From: JAAYZH01 sp964479695
Lineage (GTDB): Bacteria > Bacillota > Clostridia > Saccharofermentanales > Fastidiosipilaceae
Length of the DNA stretch: 64,000 nt
NCBI GenBank assembly: GCA_964479695.1
Contig: CAYZSO010000005.1
Coordinates: forward strand, 62,001 to 126,000
Direction of reading: 5' to 3'
Part shown: one piece after another, positions 18,670 through 27,405 of the stretch
How positions within the stretch are numbered: position 1 is the first letter of the stretch
Layout of the letters: every line of letters begins with the position of its first letter
Notes under the pieces: model-generated
Told to the model about the DNA's origin: nothing
What the model saw: the letters and a program-made list of their open reading frames with translations, nothing else
Databases searched by the model: none
Translations under genes and position numbers: made by a program

Positions 18670-19884
18670 TTAGCTTTCGGCACGCGCCAACAGGGCTACG
18701 GCATCGTTTGGCAGTTCGCCTGCGATCACTTCGTTCCAGAGCCGTTCCAGCGTTTGCCCCAGTTTCGGTCCTTCGGGCCAGCCTCGGGCTAATAAATCGT
18801 CGCCGCTGATCGCGAGGTTTGCCGGAGCAGCCGGTAATTCTTCCTCCTTTATGGTGGCCAAAGCCGCCCCCACCGCCTCCGTGTACGCCTCATCTTCACC
18901 CGCCGCTTTCAGTAAGAGCAGCCAGTTCGACAGATCGATGGTGTAAGTCCTTGCATGCTTCAGGAGTGCTGCCGGCGCCGGATCAAGCGGTTTGTGATCA
19001 CAGGCGGCCGTATACGCAAAGAAAATTCTGTCCTCTTCGCGGCTCAAGCGCAGGCGTGACACAGCCTGAGGCCGCGACTCCTCCGGAATGGTGAGGCCAA
19101 TCAGGCAGAGCCTCGCGGCAAAGTGCCTAGGGAGCGAGGCAAAAGCCTCTTCGTTGAAGCGCGGGTCTTCCCGATTCATCTCCGGGAACAGGTAAAAGAG
19201 CACATCTTGTTGCAGGGAAAGTTGTTCCGGAAAATGTTCGGCCGTGAGGAGCCGACGTAGCTCCGATGTGATCCTTTCCGGCGCAATCCACGCCAAGTCG
19301 GAAAAAAGATGCCGCGCCGCGCGCACGGTCTCTGTTTCAATCTCAAAACCATAACTGGCCGCCAAACGATACGCCCGCAAAATGCGCAGGGCGTCCTCGC
19401 TGAACCTGCGGAAAGGGTCTCCAACCGCGCGAATCAAGCCTTGCCTAAGATCCTGAAGTCCCCCCACTTGATCCACCAAGCCCGCCTCCGGGTTCCAGGC
19501 GAGCGCATTGATGGTGAAATCGCGGCGTTCGAGGTCTTTGGCCAAAGTTGAGAAATGCACCCGATTCGGTCGCCTGTGATCCGCGTAGTCCAAATCCTCG
19601 CGAAAAGTCGTAATCTCGTAGAGCTTGTGGTTGATCACCACACCCACCGTCCCGTGCTTCAGCCCCGTCAGCACCAGCGGATAATCGACGAAAATATCCT
19701 GCATCTCATCGGGTGTAGCCGAAGTTGCCATATCGTAATCGCCGGGCTTGCGCCCCAAGAGAAGGTCACGAACCGCCCCGCCAATCAGGTACGCTTCGTG
19801 CCCTTGATCACCGAGCAAAGTCATCAGTGTGAACACCTCTGCCGGCACCTGGAGATCCCAGGGCTTATCCTGTAAGTCCGGCAT
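18670..19884 (-). CDS. cca: tRNA nucleotidyltransferase / poly(A) polymerase family
   Basis: A 404-residue class II nucleotidyltransferase that would add or repair CCA at tRNA 3' ends. The catalytic GGAVRDLLLGRKPGDYDMAT block with its two Asp residues is present near residues 35-55. It is followed by RRDFTINALAW and the RILRAYRLAASYGFEIE segment of the helical neck. Of two neighbouring ATGs (19887 and 19884) the second has the better distance from GAGGA. It lies 9 bp behind msrAB, probably in one transcript. Both tRNAs in this window already encode CCA, so the enzyme may chiefly repair ends. One exact TTTGGCCAAA is at 19537-19546. Confidence 0.9.
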   Translation of the reverse strand: MPDLQDKPWDLQVPAEVFTLMTLLGDQGHEAYLIGGAVRDLLLGRKPGDYDMATSATPDEMQDIFVDYPLVLTGLKHGTVGVVINHKLYEITTFREDLDYADHRRPNRVHFSTLAKDLERRDFTINALAWNPEAGLVDQVGGLQDLRQGLIRAVGDPFRRFSEDALRILRAYRLAASYGFEIETETVRAARHLFSDLAWIAPERITSELRRLLTAEHFPEQLSLQQDVLFYLFPEMNREDPRFNEEAFASLPRHFAARLCLIGLTIPEESRPQAVSRLRLSREEDRIFFAYTAACDHKPLDPAPAALLKHARTYTIDLSNWLLLLKAAGEDEAYTEAVGAALATIKEEELPAAPANLAISGDDLLARGWPEGPKLGQTLERLWNEVIAGELPNDAVALLARAES

Positions 19885-19893
19885 CATCAATCC

Positions 19894-20892
19894 TCAAATA
19901 TCTTGCAAATAATCGCCGTAGCCCTCTTCTTCCATGCGCTCCTTCGGAATGAAGCGCAGCGCCGCCCCGTTAATGCAGTAGCGAAGGCCCCCTTTATCCT
20001 GCGGACCATCCGTGAACACGTGCCCCAAATGGCTGTCCGCCACATCCGAACGAACCTCCATACGGATCCTCCCGGGCACGCGGTAATCCAGCCGCTCTTC
20101 CAGCTGTCCCTGCCTGATCGGGCGGGTAAACGAAGGCCAACCGCAGCCCGCATCATATTTATCGCGCGACGAGAAAAGGGCCTCCCCGCTCACAATGTCC
20201 ACATAAATTCCCGGCTCCCACTCCTGATCCAATTCCGAAGTAAAGGGCGCCTCCGTGTCCTCTTCTTGCGTCACCAGATAGGAAAGCTCCGGCAAAGTCT
20301 CCCTAAGCTCCTGGTCCGAAGGCTTCTCGTAAGGCTTCGTCACCAGCACCGCATCGGCCGGCGGCAAGGTATGGAAACTCACATGGCAATAGCCGCCCGG
20401 ATTCTTCGCCAAATAATCTTGGTGATCCTCCTCCGCCTGACTAATGTTGCCCAGGGGAAGAACCTCGGTCTGAATCGCTTTCTCGTGGCGACGTTGTTCT
20501 TTGGCCAAAGCCGCCTCAATCACAGGCTTATCCGCTTCATCCAGATAGTAGATCCCGCTGCGATACTGCCGCCCCACATCCGCCCCCTGCCGATCCTTCT
20601 GGGTCGGATCAAATGTCAAGAAAAAATACTTCAGCAAATGCGGCAAATCAATCCTGTTCGGATCATAGGCAACAAAAACCGCCTCCACATGATCCGTCTT
20701 CCCCGTACACACCGTACGATAATCCGGATCCAACGTCGTTCCGTTCGCATAAGCAGTAAAAGTCCGCGTAACCCCCGGAAGCTTCTTCAAATACGCTTCC
20801 GTTCCCCAAAAGCACCCGCCCGCCAAGACGATTGCCCGGTTCCCTTCCGCTGTCGTGATATCTGTATATTGTCCTGTTAAAATCTTATCCAT
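19894..20892 (-). CDS. msrAB: Bifunctional peptide methionine sulfoxide reductase MsrA-MsrB
   Basis: A 332-residue fusion that reduces both S- and R-methionine sulfoxide in damaged proteins. The MsrA half (~1-170) carries the catalytic GGCFWGTEAY motif. The MsrB half (~190-325) has AGCGWPSF, DSHLGHVF and the catalytic cysteine in RYCING, but lacks the two zinc CxxC pairs, so it is of the zinc-free type. ATG 20892 follows AAGGAG. No signal peptide is visible, so it acts in the cytoplasm. It is followed directly by cca. The upstream gap holds a copy of the 32-bp palindrome and a triplicated CTCGTGACCA word. Confidence 0.95.
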   Translation of the reverse strand: MDKILTGQYTDITTAEGNRAIVLAGGCFWGTEAYLKKLPGVTRTFTAYANGTTLDPDYRTVCTGKTDHVEAVFVAYDPNRIDLPHLLKYFFLTFDPTQKDRQGADVGRQYRSGIYYLDEADKPVIEAALAKEQRRHEKAIQTEVLPLGNISQAEEDHQDYLAKNPGGYCHVSFHTLPPADAVLVTKPYEKPSDQELRETLPELSYLVTQEEDTEAPFTSELDQEWEPGIYVDIVSGEALFSSRDKYDAGCGWPSFTRPIRQGQLEERLDYRVPGRIRMEVRSDVADSHLGHVFTDGPQDKGGLRYCINGAALRFIPKERMEEEGYGDYLQDI

Positions 20893-20948
20893 TGTTTACT
20901 CCTTCGACGCCCGAGGCCACTCGTGACCACTCGTGACCACTCGTGACC

Positions 20949-20980
20949 ACCGCAGAACTTTAAATTTAAAGTTCTGCGGT
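20949..20980. repeat. 32-bp palindrome family, copy 2
   Basis: Perfect palindrome built from ACCGCAGAACTTTAAA and its complement, 57 bp upstream of msrAB, between two divergently transcribed genes. Confidence 0.95.
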
Positions 20981-21190
20981 GAGGCGCTCTCTGAAAATTG
21001 TAGCATGAAGCCGCCCTTCCCACTGTGTCCCCCCACGAAAACTTAACACAAGCGTAACGTAAAATAAGGCGAGATCTCAAACAGTTAGCAGAAAAACACA
21101 TTATACTGGGAGCAAGACTGCTTTTGACACCGTTTTCGATTTCGGAATCATGAGCCTCGGAATCATGAGGGAGAGTCCGGAGGAGACTTG

Positions 21191-22168
21191 ATGCAAGCTT
21201 TTATCGTCGAGATCTTGAATCGCTTTGGGTATCTGGGAATTTACCTTCTGATTACTGTGGAGGCTCTTTTCCCGCCGCTTCCCGCGGAGTCGGTGCTGCT
21301 TCTCACCGGTTTTGCTTCGAAGCTTGAAGGCGTGACACTGAATCCGTGGTTGGTGGCTTTGGTTTCCACATTGGGGAGCACTTCCGGGGCGCTGATCATC
21401 TATTTTTTGGGGTCTTTTTTGACGCATGAGAAACTGGATGCTTGGCTCAAGAAACACCTTCCGCGCTATCCGGGTCTTCGCCGAGGTTTGAACAAAACTT
21501 TTGCTTTTTTCTATAAATACAATCAGTCTGCGGTGTTCTTCGGCCGTTTCGTTCCGGTGGTTCGCCCGCTGATTTCGTGGCCTGCCGGGATGACCCGAAT
21601 GCCGCTTATTCCGTTTGTTACGTTCACCTTCATCGCCTGTGGAATTTCCAACACGTTTTATGTGTTCATGGGAAACACCGTTGGCGTCTACAAGCAGCAG
21701 CTCTGGGACTTTGTCATGGAACATATCGCGGTTGTGAGTGTCCTGGGTGGCATGATTCTGCTGATTGTGGCCATCCATTTGATCCTCAAGTACAGGGCAG
21801 AGCTGGAGAAGAGGCTTCTCCGCAAGGAGCGTTTCCGTCAGGCTCGTCTGAGGCGGGAGCAGAAGAAGCTCCGTAAGGCGGAGGAAGAGCGTTTGGCCAA
21901 AGCGGCCGAGCAAGACTCGGCCGCTGATGTTCAAGCGACAGGTTCTGCTGCTTCTCCGGCGACAGCGCCTGCTGCCACTCCGGCGACAGCGTCTGCTGCC
22001 ACTCCGGCAGCAGAACTTGCTGTCGCTGAAAGTGGGGGAGAAGTGGATGAGGCGGCTTTGGCCAAAAGAAAGCGTCAAGGATCTGAACAGGGAAGCACGA
22101 ATTCTGTTGGCCCCTCGCTACCCGGCCAAGTTTCCGAATCCACTGCCTCAGGTGACATGCTAAAATGA
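21191..22168 (+). CDS. DedA family membrane protein with Ala-rich cytoplasmic tail
   Basis: A 325-residue protein. The first ~205 residues are a complete DedA (SNARE-associated/VTT) domain with the conserved FPPLPAESVLLLTGF, GSTSGALIIYFLG and FFGRFVPVVRPLISWPAG segments. Such proteins support membrane homeostasis and lipid-carrier flipping. ATG 21191 is favoured over the overlapping TTG because GGAGGAGAC ends 5 bases upstream. The rest is a basic helix (KRLLRKERFRQARLRREQKK) and an Ala/Thr/Pro repeat tail (SAATPA units) made by 24-bp repeats, not part of the family. Two exact TTTGGCCAAA palindromes (21892, 22057) encode parts of the tail. Confidence 0.9.
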   Translation: MQAFIVEILNRFGYLGIYLLITVEALFPPLPAESVLLLTGFASKLEGVTLNPWLVALVSTLGSTSGALIIYFLGSFLTHEKLDAWLKKHLPRYPGLRRGLNKTFAFFYKYNQSAVFFGRFVPVVRPLISWPAGMTRMPLIPFVTFTFIACGISNTFYVFMGNTVGVYKQQLWDFVMEHIAVVSVLGGMILLIVAIHLILKYRAELEKRLLRKERFRQARLRREQKKLRKAEEERLAKAAEQDSAADVQATGSAASPATAPAATPATASAATPAAELAVAESGGEVDEAALAKRKRQGSEQGSTNSVGPSLPGQVSESTASGDMLK

Positions 22169-22231
22169 TCGAGAATGATGCAGCTCTTGGCTGTGAGCTG
22201 TGAGCTTATGAGCTGTGAAAAGAGGTGAAAG

Positions 22232-23128
22232 ATGAATCTCGCATCCATTAATTACGCAGGCAGCCCTATGCTTGCCGTTATTTTGGCCGACGGCCGAATC
22301 GCTTCCCTGCAAGCGCTCGGGTTCAAAGTTCGCGAAATGCAGGAGCTGATTGATACTTCGAGCCCCCGGCTCCTTGACCGCATTCGTGAGAGTCTTGAGG
22401 CGAATCTGACTAACGACGACATTTACCTCGACTCCTCGCTGGTCCGCCTCCGCCCACCCTTGCGCTATCCGAAGTCCGATTTTATTTGCTTGGGCCTCAA
22501 TTACCGGGAACATGCTGTGGAGTCGCGGAACTTCCTTCACCCTGATGAGACGGATTTGGTCGACCGTGCGTACCCGGTTTACTTCTCCAAGCGAGCCTCG
22601 CGCACGACAGGTCACGGCGAAGGGGTGAATGGTCATTTCGATATCGTCGAGGATTTGGATTACGAGGTTGAGTTGGCAGTTATTATTGGCCAAAGAGCCC
22701 GCCACATCCAGGCAGATCAAGTGAAAGACTATATTTTTGGCTACACCATTTCCAACGACTTCAGCGCTCGCACCCTTCAGAAGCGCTACAAGCAGTGGTA
22801 TTTCGGCAAAAGTCTGGATGGTTTTGCTTGCATCGGTCCCTGGATCACAACTGTGGATGATGTTTCCTTTCCACCTGAACTTGGCATTCGCAGCTATGTG
22901 AACGGGGAACTCCGCCAAAATGCCAACACGAATCAGCTGATTTTCTCCATTGCGGATGTCATTGCCGAACTGAGCCAAGGTATGACGCTTGAGCCCGGCA
23001 CAGTTATCCTGACCGGTACTCCGGCGGGCGTTGGTTTCGGCGGTGAAGAGAAGCGTTTTCTCCGCCCGGGAGATGTCGTCCGCTGCGAAATCGATGGCAT
23101 CGGCGTTTTGGAAAACGAGATTGTGTGA
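22232..23128 (+). CDS. Fumarylacetoacetate hydrolase family protein
   Basis: A 298-residue FAH-fold enzyme. The family core is clear: FICLGLNYREHA, the metal-binding EDLDYEVELAVIIG (acidic triad), YTISNDFSAR, WYFGKSLDGFACIGPW and GTVILTGTPAGVGFG. Members hydrolyse or decarboxylate acyl-pyruvates and related beta-diketones; the exact substrate cannot be predicted. ATG 22232 has a GAGGTGAAAG site. The gap before it repeats GCTGTGAGC words. A strong hairpin follows the gene. Confidence 0.9.
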   Translation: MNLASINYAGSPMLAVILADGRIASLQALGFKVREMQELIDTSSPRLLDRIRESLEANLTNDDIYLDSSLVRLRPPLRYPKSDFICLGLNYREHAVESRNFLHPDETDLVDRAYPVYFSKRASRTTGHGEGVNGHFDIVEDLDYEVELAVIIGQRARHIQADQVKDYIFGYTISNDFSARTLQKRYKQWYFGKSLDGFACIGPWITTVDDVSFPPELGIRSYVNGELRQNANTNQLIFSIADVIAELSQGMTLEPGTVILTGTPAGVGFGGEEKRFLRPGDVVRCEIDGIGVLENEIV

Positions 23129-23170
23129 GTTATTTGACGCTGTGCGCGAATTGACAAAACGTTGACAAAA

Positions 23171-23213
23171 AGGAAGCAGCCGTTGAGGGATGCCCTCTGC
23201 CGGCTGCTTCCTT
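23171..23213. terminator. Strong hairpin terminator between FAH-family gene and sodA
   Basis: AGGAAGCAGCCG (23171-23182) pairs perfectly with CGGCTGCTTCCT (23201-23212). Upstream A-run and downstream T-rich DNA would let it act for convergent genes. Confidence 0.75.
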
Positions 23214-23359
23214 GAGTTTGTTTCTTTGGTTTGCTTCTTTGAGTATGTTTCTCTGTGTTCGTTGGTATTTTTGTGTGGGTTTGTCAGGATTTTTAAGTAA
23301 GCGCGAATGAAGTGATCTCTTCATAACAGAGTTGCTTCGCGTCGCCACTACACAAGGTG

Positions 23360-23971
23360 TTACTTCACTGCATCGTTGTAGTTTGCTTCAACCTGATCCC
23401 AATTCACGATGCTCCAGAATGCTTTGACGTAATCCGGACGTCTGTTCTGATAGTTCAGATAATACGCATGCTCCCAGACGTCAACGCCGAGAACCGGAGT
23501 CTTGCCATCCGTAAGCGGTGAATCCTGGTTTGCTGAAGAAGTTACTTCCAGTTTGCCGTCGTTACCAACGACTACCCACGCCCAACCGGAACCAAAACGA
23601 TTCGCAGCCGCCGCGTTAAACTCTTCTTTCAAAGCATCCAAGCTGCCCCACTTATCGGTGATGGCCTTCGCCACGTTACCAACGGGTGTGCCGGTGCCAT
23701 TCGGCCCAATGACTTTCCAGAAGAAAGCATGATTGGCGTGACCGCCGCCATTGTTTCGTACGGCTGTGCGCTTGTCTTCGGGGATTTTGTCCAAGTTTGC
23801 GACGACTTCTTCAATCGGTTTGTCCGCCCAATCTGTGCCTTCGAGAGCTGCATTTACCTTGTCAATGTAGGCCTGGTGATGCTTGGTGTGGTGAATCTCC
23901 ATTGTACGTGCGTCAATATGGGGTTCCAGTGCGTCGTAAGCATAAGCGAGTTTCGGTAATGTGTAAGCCAT
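23360..23971 (-). CDS. sodA: Superoxide dismutase (Fe/Mn family)
   Basis: A 203-residue enzyme dismutating superoxide in the cytoplasm. The metal ligands are visible in order: His in MEIHHTKHHQAYI, His in NNGGGHANHAFFW, and Asp/His in VLGVDVWEHAYYLNYQNRR. ATG 23971 follows AGGAGGACATT. Its presence together with msrAB shows an oxidative-stress defence in what otherwise looks like an anaerobe. The metal (Fe or Mn) cannot be decided here. Confidence 0.96.
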   Translation of the reverse strand: MAYTLPKLAYAYDALEPHIDARTMEIHHTKHHQAYIDKVNAALEGTDWADKPIEEVVANLDKIPEDKRTAVRNNGGGHANHAFFWKVIGPNGTGTPVGNVAKAITDKWGSLDALKEEFNAAAANRFGSGWAWVVVGNDGKLEVTSSANQDSPLTDGKTPVLGVDVWEHAYYLNYQNRRPDYVKAFWSIVNWDQVEANYNDAVK

Positions 23972-24301
23972 AATGTCCTCCTAGGTATGTGTCGTGAGAG
24001 TACGGGGCTCCTGATTGGTGCCATCCGGCCTTCGCACAGATGCTGCGTTGCCGCAGTCGTCCCTCACGTGATTTACTATGTTTCTATCTTACGGGAATGA
24101 AATTTGTAATGATGTTTCAAGAGTTACCCATTGCTAACTCCTTGGTAAGCTTTCCTCCATGCTATTATCAGGAATAGAGATTAGTAGTTCCTATGTGTTC
24201 CGCTTGCCTCTATAAGTCCCATGTGTTTGATGATTCTCGTTCTGCGGAGTTCTGCAGAAAACTTAGTTTTCGGAGTACTTGGAATTTCCAGGAGTTTGTC
24301 T

Positions 24302-24829
24302 ATGAATAATCGTATGAAACATCTGAAACATCTGAAATATCCAACCCAAATCCTCTGCACCATCACGGTATTTCTATTACTCTTGTCCGGATGCAACGCA
24401 GCCGGTGGTGAGGACTCATCGTCATGGTTCAATCCGCCAGGAGAAACTACGATCGTCCTCTATGCCCGAGACAAAATGATTGAACTCCGAGGCGACGAAC
24501 GCAAGAAACTGATCACGGTCGCACAAGGTCTAGCTGCGCCAGCGGGTGCTACAGAGACTGACCTCGATACCGTGAAGGCACAGCTCCAAGCGACAAGCGA
24601 CCTGATTGTTTTTTCCGAAACACAAGGTACCTATCTCTTCGTGGATCGGGCTTTGGCCAAAGCCTACTTCTACCAGCCCTTCGAACATACTGGTCTGACC
24701 GCCTATGACTACACCTATGAAATTACGGATAGCTTCCTGACTACTCTGGATGGGCTACTTGCTGACAATCCTCCGGTTCGCGAGGAGAATACGCAGGCAA
24801 AAATCATGTCACTTCTGGAAAGTAAATAG
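24302..24829 (+). CDS. Small lipoprotein of unknown function
   Basis: A 175-residue exported lipoprotein. ATG 24302 is chosen because AGGAG ends 8 bases upstream; the frame is open from 24221 without a good site. The N-terminus is a signal peptide (KYPTQILCTITVFLLLLSG) with the lipobox cysteine in LLSGCNAAGG. The mature part is small and mixed, with no motif I recognise (IVLYARDKMIELRGDERKK, then a helical C-terminus). An exact TTTGGCCAAA codes for ALAKA at 24652-24661. It stands alone after sodA. Confidence 0.75.
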   Translation: MNNRMKHLKHLKYPTQILCTITVFLLLLSGCNAAGGEDSSSWFNPPGETTIVLYARDKMIELRGDERKKLITVAQGLAAPAGATETDLDTVKAQLQATSDLIVFSETQGTYLFVDRALAKAYFYQPFEHTGLTAYDYTYEITDSFLTTLDGLLADNPPVREENTQAKIMSLLESK

Positions 24830-25104
24830 GCGAACAATCGCGCCAGGAGAAGTTAGTAGATCACTTGACCGGATTACCTGGCTCTACAACTTATCTTGAC
24901 TTATTTCTAGGACTTATCTGCAGGACTTATCTGCAGGACTTATCTTGCATCACTTCACGTGGTTGACGTGAAGGCTTGCGATCGGTATTCTTACGGAGAA
25001 AAAGCTTTGATAGTCAAAGTAATTTCGGCATCATTTCGGCATCATGTCGACATCAAAAGAAAATTTGCACCGACACCACACCAAAAAAGTTAGGACGGTT
25101 ATTC
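24830..25104. repeat. Intergenic short tandem repeats before fabH
   Basis: About 24895-24945 repeats a 15-base unit (CAGGACTTATCTG type) four times with decay, and 25020-25050 repeats TTTCGGCATCA. No gene; the fabH promoter may lie here but no clear pair of boxes stands out. Confidence 0.6.
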
Positions 25105-26097
25105 ATGAATCTTACAATACTCGCCGCAGCTTCATATCTTCCGGAGCTCGAAGTCACAAACGAAGAACTCTCGCACGTTGTCGACACCTCTGACGAGTGG
25201 ATCCGAACCCGAACCGGCATCGGGAAACGCCATTACGCCAATGGAGAAAATAACTGGGAACTGGGAACCCAAGCCGCAACACGAGCGCTCGCCCAAGCTG
25301 ACATGCCGGCTTCCGAGATTGACGCGGTGATTTACACGACCTGCACACCGGATTATTACACGCCTTCGCACGCCTCTCTCGTTTGCCGAGCACTGGGGAT
25401 CGAGAATGCAATTGCCTTTGATATCAATGTCGCCTGCTCGGGGTTCATCTATGCCCTCGATATGGCCGCTCGCTATCTGCTCGACCCTTCCATCCGAAAT
25501 ATTCTTATTGTATCGTCAGAAGTGATGAGTCACATGTTGGACTTCCAGGACAGAACCTCCTGCGTTTTGTTCGGTGACGGCGCCGGTGCCTGTGTGGTCA
25601 CTCGCGGGGAAGGGCAGCTGCTCGCCTCTGTTCTCAGAACGAAGCCTGAATTGTTGGAAACGCTGAGTAGCCGGGCTTTGGCCGAAGTCCGGCACCCCTT
25701 CGGTCTCGAACAGAGGCATGAACCCACCAAACTTCTCAATGAGCGGGACAGTCTCTACATGAATGGGGCGGAGGTGTACCGCTACGCTGTTCAGGAGCTC
25801 GTGAGTTTGGTGGAGGATGTTTTGGCCAAAGCCGCCCTCCCCATCAGCGATGTGGATCTTTTTGTGCCTCATCAAGCGAACCAGAGAATTATTCACGCTG
25901 CCGCGAAACATTCCGACATCCCGGAGGAAAAGGTCATGGTGATGTTGGAGGATACGGGCAATATTTCTTCTGCCTCGATTCCTTATTGCCTGTCGAGGCT
26001 TCGTGCTGAAGGACGCTTGAAACCGGGGATGCTTGTGTTGCTCTGCGGGTTCGGAAGTGGCTTGTCATCAGGTGCTGTCCTGCTCCGCTGGGCGTGA
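25105..26097 (+). CDS. fabH: 3-oxoacyl-ACP synthase III
   Basis: A 330-residue ketosynthase that condenses acetyl-CoA (or another short starter) with malonyl-ACP to begin fatty acid synthesis. The catalytic triad is intact: Cys in DINVACSGFIYA, His in VPHQANQRII and Asn in DTGNISSASIP; DTSDEWIRTRTGI and the C-terminal LLCGFGSGLSSGAVLLRW are also typical. ATG 25105 has only a fair TAGGACGG site. Two copies of the iterated palindrome are inside (25676, half; 25821-25830, exact). No other fatty acid genes are adjacent. Confidence 0.94.
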   Translation: MNLTILAAASYLPELEVTNEELSHVVDTSDEWIRTRTGIGKRHYANGENNWELGTQAATRALAQADMPASEIDAVIYTTCTPDYYTPSHASLVCRALGIENAIAFDINVACSGFIYALDMAARYLLDPSIRNILIVSSEVMSHMLDFQDRTSCVLFGDGAGACVVTRGEGQLLASVLRTKPELLETLSSRALAEVRHPFGLEQRHEPTKLLNERDSLYMNGAEVYRYAVQELVSLVEDVLAKAALPISDVDLFVPHQANQRIIHAAAKHSDIPEEKVMVMLEDTGNISSASIPYCLSRLRAEGRLKPGMLVLLCGFGSGLSSGAVLLRWA

Positions 26098-26155
26098 ATT
26101 CTCTGCTGTACTATAATGACAATCAGTTTGCTCTGAAGTAGGGGGGGGAAATTCG

Positions 26156-26794
26156 ATGTGGAGAAAAATGCGCCGCAGTCGGCAGGAGCTGTCTTTGGCC
26201 GAAGCGGAAGAGATCTTGAGGGAACAGACTAACGGGGTACTGGCTCTGAATGGCGACGATGGCTATCCTTATGCCGTCCCGGTGAGCTATATTTATGCGG
26301 ATGGTAAAATTTTCTACCATTCGGCCCTTAGCGGGCATAAGATGGATGCGCTTGAGCGCTCGGATAAAGTAACGTTTTGCGTTGTTGCGCAAGATCTTAT
26401 TGTGCCGGAGAAGTTTACGTCTTATTTCAAAAGCGTCATCGTGTTTGGCCGAGCGAGGATTCTGACTGATGAGGCCGAGCGAATGGCGGCGATGAAACTT
26501 CTGAGCCTAAAATATAGTGCGGATTTCATGGACGGATTTTCTGCGGAGTATGAGGCGTTGAAGAAAGTCACGGCTGTGATTGAAATTACCGCGGAACACA
26601 TCAGCGGTAAACAGGCCAAGGAACTCATTCCGCGGAAAACCGCTGGCGCGGCTGGCGCGGCTGACGCGGCTGGTACCGCTGGTGCGGCTGGTGCGGCTGA
26701 CGCGGCTGATGCGGCTGATGCGGCTGATGCGGCTGATGCGGCTGATGCGGCAGGTGCGGCAGGTACGGCTGGTGCGGCTGATGATGCACAGTAA
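26156..26794 (+). CDS. Pyridoxamine 5'-phosphate oxidase-like flavin-fold protein (NimA type) with Ala-rich tail
   Basis: A 212-residue protein. Residues 1-150 fit the split-barrel FMN-binding family of NimA-like proteins: NGVLALNGDDGYPYAVPVSYIY, then FYHSALSGHKMDAL with the characteristic His, and a strand CVVAQDLIVPEKFTSYFKSVIVFGRA. Such proteins reduce nitro compounds or bind flavin/haem; no specific substrate can be claimed. From about residue 160 the protein is a pure Ala/Gly/Asp/Thr run (GAADAADAAD type) encoded by 9-bp tandem repeats (about 26644-26780) that is not part of the family. ATG 26156 follows a G-rich site. Confidence 0.85.
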   Translation: MWRKMRRSRQELSLAEAEEILREQTNGVLALNGDDGYPYAVPVSYIYADGKIFYHSALSGHKMDALERSDKVTFCVVAQDLIVPEKFTSYFKSVIVFGRARILTDEAERMAAMKLLSLKYSADFMDGFSAEYEALKKVTAVIEITAEHISGKQAKELIPRKTAGAAGAADAAGTAGAAGAADAADAADAADAADAADAAGAAGTAGAADDAQ

Positions 26795-27405
26795 AATAGA
26801 TTTGATAAATCGTGACGTATGTAACACTTGAAATTCTGAACCTTGTGTTAGGATAGTTTTACTGTTGGTGGGGAGCTTTACTTTTGATGACAGAGCTTTC
26901 TGGTCCAGCAACTTTTTGGAAGGAGGAACTTTTGTGCACCTAGGTGAGATCACTGATTTTGTATTGCCTTTGCGAGTTTGTGTTGTATCGACTCAGACGG
27001 CATTGACCAGCTCATCAGACGAATCGCTGAGGTCGCTTGGGCTTCCTACTTCTTTTTCTGCCACCAAAATGGCTTGTTCGTGTTGTCCCCGATGTAAGTA
27101 GATCAGGGGCGAATAGGCTTTTGGCCGGGAAAAGAAAACTTCCTTTCTTCACCTTACTTCTCTTAATTTGTTCGTCTCTGGTCTAATCAGGACCCTTGTA
27201 TCAGCATGGCTTCGAGCCACCTGATACGATGTTTATATTCGTAGGTAACGGTTGGCAACGTAAGCTTGTGGATGCAGCTTGACCATGTAGGTTGTCAACG
27301 ATTGGCAACCGTAATCAATCGAAATCAACAGGAATCAACCACAATTACCAACTGAGCCTTAGCTAAGGCAGCGCGGCAAAGCGCAAAAAGAAAGAAGGAT
27401 CATAG
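26795..27405. other. Long leader region upstream of cysK
   Basis: About 610 bp without a convincing gene; a 78-codon frame at 26865-27101 has atypical composition and no recognisable product. The region holds a strong imperfect hairpin (27198-27227) and, around 27240-27310, inverted words of the GTAACGGTTGGCAAC / GGTTGTCAACGATTGGCAACC kind. It may be a regulatory leader for cysteine synthesis, but I find neither T-box nor SAM-riboswitch core sequences. Confidence 0.5.
27198..27227 (+). promoter_or_regulatory. Hairpin in the cysK leader
   Basis: GTATCAG pairs with CTGATAC, with an inner stem TGGCT/AGCCA closing a three-base loop. There is no T-run behind it, so it is not a simple terminator; its role is unknown. 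Confidence 0.5.

Noticed and set aside
26865..27101. 78-codon open frame between the NimA-like gene and cysK
   Set aside because: It lacks a ribosome binding site and a recognisable product, so it is not listed as a gene.
26795..27405. T-box or SAM riboswitch before cysK
   Set aside because: Neither the T-box sequence (AGGGTGGNACCGCG) nor the SAM aptamer core could be found.
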